Assembly: GCA_023261465.1 (NCBI GenBank)
Contig: JAHFOW010000038.1
Coordinates: 1 to 18,526 of the forward strand
Source of the DNA: Planctomycetota bacterium
GTDB taxonomy: Bacteria; Planctomycetota; Brocadiia; Brocadiales; Brocadiaceae
Reading direction: 5' to 3'
DNA: 18,526 nt
The notes under the pieces were generated by a model, which saw only the letters and a program-made list of their open reading frames with translations, did no database searches and had not been told where the DNA came from. A program made the translations under genes and the position numbers. The stretch's first letter is position 1. The number at the start of each line of letters is the position of its first letter. Positions 13,682-18,526 of this stretch are shown here, one piece after another.

Positions 13682-15076
13682 TTGTTTAAAGAATATTTGA
13701 ATGTGCGGGATATTATAGGCCCCCTTATTCTGATGCAGGAAGTGGAGGGGGTTACGTATGGTGAACTTGCTGAAATAAGACTGGACAGTGGAGAGGTACG
13801 GCGGGGAAGGGTATTGGAGATTTCAGAAGGCAAGGCGCTTGTTCAGGTATTTGAGGGAACGCGGGGTATTGCCAGAGAAAATATTAAGGTAAAATTTCTG
13901 GGAAAGGGGATGGAGATTGGTGTATCACCGGACATTATTGGCAGAATTTTTAATGGCGCGGGTGAGACGATTGATGGCGGGCCTCCGATTATGCCCAATG
14001 TGTATGTAAATATTAACGGTAACCCGATGAACCCTTTTGCGCGTGAATATCCGAATGAGTTTATTCAAACAGGTATTTCTGCCATTGATGCGATGAATAC
14101 CCTTGTGCGCGGTCAAAAACTCCCTATTTTTTCCGGCGCAGGACTTCCCCATGCAAAGATTGCGGCACAGATTGCCCGCCAGTCAAGGGTGCTTCAGTCC
14201 GAAGAAAAATTTGCCGTGGTCTTTGCAGCCATGGGCATTACCTTTGAAGAGTCTCATTATTTTACTACCGATTTTAAACGCACCGGCGCCATCGAACGTG
14301 CTGTGCTTTTTATCAATTTGGCAGACGACCCCGTTATCGAGCGTATTGCCATACCGCGTATGGCGTTGGCCGTTGCTGAATATCTTGCCTATGAAAAGGA
14401 TATGCACGTGCTGGTTATCCTTACCGATATGACAAATTACTGTGAGGCATTACGTGAGATTTCTGCGGCACGAAAGGAAGTGCCGGGACGTCGGGGTTAT
14501 CCGGGGTATCTCTATACCGACCTTGCCACCCTTTATGAGCGTGCAGGGCGTATTAAAGGTAAAAAAGGCTCGATTACCCAAATACCCATTTTGACGATGC
14601 CGGAAGATGACAAGACACATCCCATCCCGGACCTGACGGGGTATATTACCGAAGGGCAGCTTATCCTGAGCCGGTTACTTCATGCACAGGGAGTTTATCC
14701 ACCTGTTGATGTCTTACCATCCCTGTCACGACTGAAAGACAAGGGGATTGGCAAGGATAAGACACGGGAAGATCATGCCGACGTGGTAAATCAACTCTAC
14801 GCGGCGTATGCCAGGGGAAAGAATGCGCGGGAACTGGCTGTTGTATTGGGAGAATTCGCACTAACGTCAATCGATGTGCAGTACATCAAGTTTTCAGAGG
14901 TATTTGAAAAGGTTTTCCTTTTACAGGGAGAAGAGGAAAATAGAACGATTGAAGAGACACTCAACATGAGCTGGGAGCTTTTGGCATATTTACCAAAGCC
15001 GGAATTGAAAAGGATCAAACAAGTCTTTGTTGAGCAGTACTATAAGCCTGTTGATTTGGCAAAAAAATACAACTAA
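13682..15076 (+). CDS. V/A-type ATPase subunit B
   Basis: Non-catalytic nucleotide-binding subunit of a V/A-type rotary ATPase, 464 aa, full length for the family. The N-terminal beta-barrel is at 1-80, followed by GRIFNGAGETIDGGP, EFIQTGISAIDAMNTL (about 126-141), and the degenerate P-loop-like segment FSGAGLPHAKIAAQIARQ (about 150-167), as expected for B rather than A. Next come ILTDMTNYCEALREIS, RRGYPGYLYTDLATLYERAG and ITQIPILTMPEDDKTHPIPD with GYITEGQ. The start is TTG at 13682, forced by a stop just upstream, with GAGGG about 7 bases before it. Subunit A would normally precede and subunit D follow. Here an MBL hydrolase precedes and about 390 bp of non-coding DNA follows, so the gene is separated from the rest of the complex. 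It needs partners elsewhere or has a different role. Confidence 0.93.
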   Translation: MFKEYLNVRDIIGPLILMQEVEGVTYGELAEIRLDSGEVRRGRVLEISEGKALVQVFEGTRGIARENIKVKFLGKGMEIGVSPDIIGRIFNGAGETIDGGPPIMPNVYVNINGNPMNPFAREYPNEFIQTGISAIDAMNTLVRGQKLPIFSGAGLPHAKIAAQIARQSRVLQSEEKFAVVFAAMGITFEESHYFTTDFKRTGAIERAVLFINLADDPVIERIAIPRMALAVAEYLAYEKDMHVLVILTDMTNYCEALREISAARKEVPGRRGYPGYLYTDLATLYERAGRIKGKKGSITQIPILTMPEDDKTHPIPDLTGYITEGQLILSRLLHAQGVYPPVDVLPSLSRLKDKGIGKDKTREDHADVVNQLYAAYARGKNARELAVVLGEFALTSIDVQYIKFSEVFEKVFLLQGEEENRTIEETLNMSWELLAYLPKPELKRIKQVFVEQYYKPVDLAKKYN

Positions 15077-15469
15077 AAAGCTAAAGTTTTCCCATTAATG
15101 GACGACTCTCTTCGACTGAAATTTTTTCGCTCATACTATTAAATGCCGATAATGTGGCGCCGGTCCCTTGTTGCCGGTATTTGGCGGGAGACTTCGTCGT
15201 GAGCTCAGTCGAACGATAAACTACCCGCGCAACTTCATTTAGCTAAATAGTTACTTTCCTGTTGATTTTCTTCGTCTTCTTTGTTTTATTATTTTTAATG
15301 GTTCTACTCCTTTCTTTGACTTGAATTCTTCTCACGTACTATTTCACTTCAATTCAAGAAAGAGTACAGCTTTTTTCCCCTCAAAGCGTAATTACTTTAT
15401 TAAGTATAGCAAACTTATTAGGGGCAATGATAATGATAAGGATTAACTGTCAATTCGCTCAGTACACTC
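15077..15469. other. Intergenic region containing a dispersed repeat
   Basis: This 393-bp gap contains no V-ATPase subunit D or other gene. It holds the repeat at 15149-15254, T-rich tracts and repeated pieces of 'CTTCGACTGA/CAGTCGAAC' (about 15109 and 15205). No strong promoter was identified for the downstream Fe-S gene. TATA-like sequences are at about 15403-15410. Confidence 0.45.
15149..15254. repeat. Dispersed palindromic repeat, copy B (with insertion)
   Basis: The segment matches copy A at 2505-2584: ATAATGTGGCGCCGGTCCCT, then TTTGGCGGG, then GATAAACTACCCGC and TAGCTAAATAG. Between GGCGGGAG and GATAAA it carries about 24 extra bases (ACTTCGTCGTGAGCTCAGTC and following). The first hairpin here is CCGG/CCGG, compared with CCGA/TCGG in copy A, so base pairing is conserved. 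Confidence 0.6.
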
Positions 15470-17938
15470 ATGCAAAAAAAACACTTTAGAAACGATTGGC
15501 CGTATTACTTACGGAAGACCGTACAATTCCTATCCTTTTCCATCTTTCTTTACCTGCTCCTCTTTTTAGACCCCCTTACAGAGAGAGACCTTTCGGCCAA
15601 TGTATTCCTCCGTATGAGTCCGCTTTCTGCTATTGGGGTAATGATGGCTGCAAAGACATTCATTGTAAAATATTGGCCTGCTTTTGTTGTATTACTCCTC
15701 AGTATTCCCTTTGGACGTTTTTTTTGTGGATGGGTTTGCCCGCTGGGAACAACGATTGATTTGAGCGACCACCTCTTTACTCCCATCAGAAAAAAATCTC
15801 AGAAAAATATTTACGATGGGCGCAGGGTAAAGTACTATCTCCTTGCATTTCTCCTGATCAGCCTTCTTTTTACACGGCAGTGTGTTGGGTGGTTTGATCC
15901 GATTTCCATTGCTACCAGTGCATATTCAATAAGTATCCACCCGTATGTTGTTCATCTTGTGAACGGTATTTTTGGTTCCTTGGGTACCATTCCCGTTATT
16001 GGATACTTTTTCTCCTTCATTCAAATACTCGCCCAATACGTTCTTTTTGCCTATCATGCGCCTTTTTTCAGGGCTCATGGAATCCTTCTTGTTATATTTA
16101 TCGGGCTCATTTCCTTTGGCGTGGTGTACCGGCGATACTGGTGTAGGAATGTGTGTCCGATGGGCGCCCTCTTTGCGCTTATTTCAGACTGGGCACTATT
16201 TAAAAGAACCGTTTCTTCTTCATGTACCAGTTGCGGCCTCTGCGTTGAAAATTGCGGTATGGGGGCAATTGTCAGCGATGGACATGGTACCAGAGATGGC
16301 GAGTGTGTTTTATGTATGTCGTGTCAAAGTGTATGTCCTGAAAATAGCATTACCTTTGGGATGAGACAACCGGCCGGACAGAGACATGCCATTGATCTGT
16401 CGAAAAGGGCATTTCTCTTCACTGGTTTAACCAGCGCAGCACTAGCGCCATTGTTAAAATTAAACTATACAAAGTTTATGAATAAAGGAAAGACGTCCAT
16501 TATTCGCCCTCCGGGCTCTTTGGATGAAGAGGAATTCATTGCACGCTGTATTCGTTGTGGAGAGTGTATGAAGGTGTGCAAGACGAATGGTTTACACCCG
16601 GTATTGTTGGAAGGCGGCATTGAAAGTATGTGGACGCCGAAGCTCATACCCAGGATTGGTTACTGCGACTATGGGTGTGTACTCTGTACACGAGTGTGTC
16701 CATCAGGCGCTATCAAACGTCTGGAATTAGACAAAAAGCGGCAGGTTGCGCTGGGAAAGGCACGGATTGATCATAACAGGTGTATTCCCTGGGCAGGCTA
16801 TGCAAGGCTTCCGGAACTTGAGAAAGAATGGCAGGATTTTAATTGTGGTGTATGTGAAGAGGTATGTCCTGTGCCTACAAAGGCCATCCATTTTAATACC
16901 TATGTGGATGCACACCAACGGGAGATTCGCAGGCCTTTTGTCCGGGAGGAGGTTTGTATCGGATGTGGATTTTGTGAAAAGGTGTGTCCTGTTTTAGGGA
17001 CAGCTGCTATTGTTGTGGAAGGAATACAACCCCAGACCACAATAAAGCAAGAGCTACTTCCTGTGCAAAAGAAGACACAAGGGTATTCGGTGAATAATTT
17101 TCTCCCAAAAACACTCGGTGTATGGAAGAGGGTTTCTGATCCTGTCCCTTACGAGGGAAAGGAAAGGCTTTATGAATATATCGATGGTGGGGCAGAGCCT
17201 TATTTATCATATTCATTTATTCGGGTTACTACTACTGAATATCAGAAAGAACCTGACAAAAAACTCCTTGTAGATATCTGGGAATTTGCTTATTCTGACG
17301 ATGCCTTTGGTGTTTTTAGTAAAGACAGGGCAGGGACAGACATAAAGGTGGGAAATGGAAGTGCGTTGTTCAACAATTATCTTTGCGTCTGGAATGATAT
17401 GTATGTAATAAAGGTTGAACCGAGGGAAGGTGATGTTTCACCTGATGAGGTTACTTTCGCAGGCAGAGCTATTGTCAATGTGATGCCATATAAGAAGATG
17501 GTGTTACCGTCTCCTATGGCTTATCTTCCTCAGCAATATCTCGTTAAGGGGAGCGAGAAATTCTTTCACAAAAAAATCGTCCTTGATAATATTTATATTT
17601 CTGATAATTTTATTGAGGAGAATGTGTTTCACCTGAGTGAAAAAACTGATGCCGTTATCGCAGAGTATCAACCGAAACCCAATACAGACCCTTTTAAATT
17701 GATGCTTGTCATGTATCCGGACAGAAATACTGCCGAATCGGCATTTAACGATGTGATAAAATTATGGCGGCGCTGGGAAGAAAAGGAATCTACATTCGGG
17801 ACAATTCATACCTTTTATAATAAGACATCCCGGCACACTTCATGTGCACTGAGCGGCAATATCCTTGGCATGACATTTCTTTCGACAAATAAGGACGATG
17901 CTGAAAGGTTGCTCGGTCAAATATTAGAGAAGCTATAA
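15470..17938 (+). CDS. Membrane polyferredoxin: NapH-like + NapG-like + DUF6599-like fusion
   Basis: 822-aa membrane-bound electron-transfer protein. Part 1 (about 1-300) is NapH/NosR/CcoG-like: several membrane segments, the motifs CGWVCP (C86/C90) and CRNVCP (C225/C229), and two 4Fe-4S sites, CTSCGLCVENC (252-262) and CVLCMSCQSVC (279-289). Part 2 (about 311-515) is NapG/MauM-like. It starts with a Tat-reminiscent SKRAFLFTGLTSAALAPLL segment and has four further Cys sets: CIRCGECMKVC (360-370), C399/403/406/410, C438/459/462/466 and CIGCGFCEKVC (496-506). Part 3 (about 545-822) has LYEYIDGGAEPYLSY and IWEFAYSDDAFGVF blocks that I recognise as DUF6599-like. Six potential 4Fe-4S centres make a quinol-to-acceptor electron wire likely (inferred). 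No catalytic subunit lies nearby. The start ATG has no strong ribosome-binding site. Confidence 0.85.
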   Translation: MQKKHFRNDWPYYLRKTVQFLSFSIFLYLLLFLDPLTERDLSANVFLRMSPLSAIGVMMAAKTFIVKYWPAFVVLLLSIPFGRFFCGWVCPLGTTIDLSDHLFTPIRKKSQKNIYDGRRVKYYLLAFLLISLLFTRQCVGWFDPISIATSAYSISIHPYVVHLVNGIFGSLGTIPVIGYFFSFIQILAQYVLFAYHAPFFRAHGILLVIFIGLISFGVVYRRYWCRNVCPMGALFALISDWALFKRTVSSSCTSCGLCVENCGMGAIVSDGHGTRDGECVLCMSCQSVCPENSITFGMRQPAGQRHAIDLSKRAFLFTGLTSAALAPLLKLNYTKFMNKGKTSIIRPPGSLDEEEFIARCIRCGECMKVCKTNGLHPVLLEGGIESMWTPKLIPRIGYCDYGCVLCTRVCPSGAIKRLELDKKRQVALGKARIDHNRCIPWAGYARLPELEKEWQDFNCGVCEEVCPVPTKAIHFNTYVDAHQREIRRPFVREEVCIGCGFCEKVCPVLGTAAIVVEGIQPQTTIKQELLPVQKKTQGYSVNNFLPKTLGVWKRVSDPVPYEGKERLYEYIDGGAEPYLSYSFIRVTTTEYQKEPDKKLLVDIWEFAYSDDAFGVFSKDRAGTDIKVGNGSALFNNYLCVWNDMYVIKVEPREGDVSPDEVTFAGRAIVNVMPYKKMVLPSPMAYLPQQYLVKGSEKFFHKKIVLDNIYISDNFIEENVFHLSEKTDAVIAEYQPKPNTDPFKLMLVMYPDRNTAESAFNDVIKLWRRWEEKESTFGTIHTFYNKTSRHTSCALSGNILGMTFLSTNKDDAERLLGQILEKL

Positions 17939-17967
17939 ATTTTTTTATTGCAAAGCATTGTCAATCT

Positions 17968-17995
17968 TTGATATACTTTATAAGTTAATTATAGT
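17968..17995 (+). promoter_or_regulatory. Candidate promoter of rpsO
   Basis: TTGATA (17968-17973), 16 bases, TATAGT (17990-17995): both hexamers are one base from consensus. It lies in the 129-bp gap before rpsO and would give a leader of about 65 bases. Confidence 0.5.
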
Positions 17996-18067
17996 ATGTT
18001 ATATAGTTTAGGATTGTGCCTGAGAAAAAATGGCACAATGTTCAGTATAATTTATGTGAGGAAAATG

Positions 18068-18331
18068 ATGAATAAAGAAGTAAAACAGGAAATTATCAGT
18101 AATCTTCGGGTACATGAAACGGACACAGGTTCTCCGGAGGTGCAGGTAGCATTGCTCACGGGGCGGATCAACCATTTAAGCGATCATTTAAAATCGCACA
18201 GAAAAGACCATACTTCCCGTAGAGGCCTGCTTAAGATGGTTGGGCATAGGTCTGCTTTGCTGAAATACTTGTCGAATAATGACAATAAAAGATATAAGAT
18301 TCTTATCGAAAAACTGGGTATTCGTAAATAA
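18068..18331 (+). CDS. rpsO: 30S ribosomal protein S15
   Basis: Primary rRNA-binding protein of the small-subunit platform, binding the 16S central domain. The 87-aa length is normal. Family blocks are plain: HETDTGSPEVQVALLTGRI, the helix INHLSDHLKSHRKDHTSRRG, LLKMVGHRSALLKYL and the C-terminal YKILIEKLGIRK. The second of two adjacent ATGs (18068) is chosen because GAGG lies 6 bases upstream of it and the protein then begins MNKEVKQEI. A longer in-frame extension upstream (from 17996) lies in the leader and promoter. The gene precedes pnp, the classical rpsO-pnp order, in which S15 often autoregulates through its leader; no leader structure was recognised here. Confidence 0.97.
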   Translation: MNKEVKQEIISNLRVHETDTGSPEVQVALLTGRINHLSDHLKSHRKDHTSRRGLLKMVGHRSALLKYLSNNDNKRYKILIEKLGIRK

Positions 18332-18443
18332 AACTAGAGGAGTGACATATCGAACTATTGAAAAGGTGTATAATAATAAATTTAACAATTCCTTTTGCTG
18401 GTCAAACGCAAAAAATTGTAAATAGACAAGGTGGAGGTATAGT

Positions 18444-18526
18444 GTGGCATATAAAGTAGAAAAATTGATCGGCAAAAGAGTTCTTAGTATTGAAGTTGGC
18501 AGAATTGCAAGACAGGCTGATGGCGC
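18444..18526 (+). CDS. pnp: Polyribonucleotide nucleotidyltransferase, N-terminus (3' end outside window)
   Basis: PNPase degrades RNA phosphorolytically from the 3' end and works in the degradosome. Only the first 27 codons are present: AYKVEKLIGKRVLSIEVG, then RIARQADG, matching the family's start ('xGkxLxIExGxxArQAdGA'). The GTG start at 18444 is preceded by GGTGGAGGT with about 6 bases between GGAGG and the codon. It follows rpsO by 112 bp. A TATAAT at 18369-18374 in that gap may give pnp an additional promoter, although I see no good -35. Confidence 0.9.
   Translation, partial: MAYKVEKLIGKRVLSIEVGRIARQADG

Noticed and set aside
17996..18067. N-terminally extended rpsO start
   Set aside because: The extension overlaps the candidate promoter and leader, and S15 proteins begin at the MNKEVKQ-type sequence, which has its own ribosome-binding site.
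1..18526. CRISPR array, tRNA or rRNA
   Set aside because: No regularly spaced identical repeats, tRNA cloverleaf or rRNA-like segments were seen on either strand.

Overview
The window looks like a chromosomal stretch from an environmental bacterium with moderately low GC, much intergenic DNA and many degraded dispersed repeats. The gene mix (lone V-type ATPase subunit B, a NapH/NapG-type Fe-S protein fused to a DUF6599-like domain, a huge secreted RCC1-repeat protein, a canonical rpsO-pnp pair) would fit a Planctomycetota lineage of the anammox (Brocadiales) type. That assignment is an inference from gene style, not a demonstrated fact.

Layout. 1-880: 3' part of an ISL3-family insertion sequence. 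880-1521: remnant of a DUF6338-like membrane protein gene, cut by the IS and frameshifted, followed by an overlapping small proline-rich ORF. 1552-2836: repeat-rich DNA around a minus-strand exported thioredoxin-fold gene (1743-2390). That gene reads through an in-frame TGA exactly where the first redox Cys should be (U-T-G-C), with strong hairpins just downstream, so it is probably a selenoprotein. 2837-4318: aldehyde dehydrogenase, convergent with a small secreted protein (4331-4705). 4744-5829: sugar-transfer-type ATP-grasp enzyme. 5956-8102: minus-strand two-gene operon of a Lon-like protein lacking the serine nucleophile and a divergent Glu/Leu/Phe/Val-type dehydrogenase. 8622-11978: secreted protein with 21 RCC1 units, closed by a strong terminator. 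12158-12717: degraded repeats and an antitoxin-like gene without an adjacent toxin. 13027-15076: metallo-beta-lactamase-fold hydrolase and V-type ATPase subunit B, 19 bp apart. 15470-17938: membrane polyferredoxin fusion. 18068-end: rpsO and the start of pnp.

The genes form several short independent units rather than one pathway. The most notable item is the candidate selenoprotein. TGA is used as an ordinary stop elsewhere in the window (for example by the aldehyde dehydrogenase), so readthrough would have to be context-specific, as selenocysteine insertion is. Secondary points are the 21-unit (3 x 7) RCC1 protein, the Lon-like/dehydrogenase pair, the unlinked V-ATPase subunit, the NapH-NapG-DUF6599 fusion, and at least three families of dispersed repeats, one showing a base-pair covariation.
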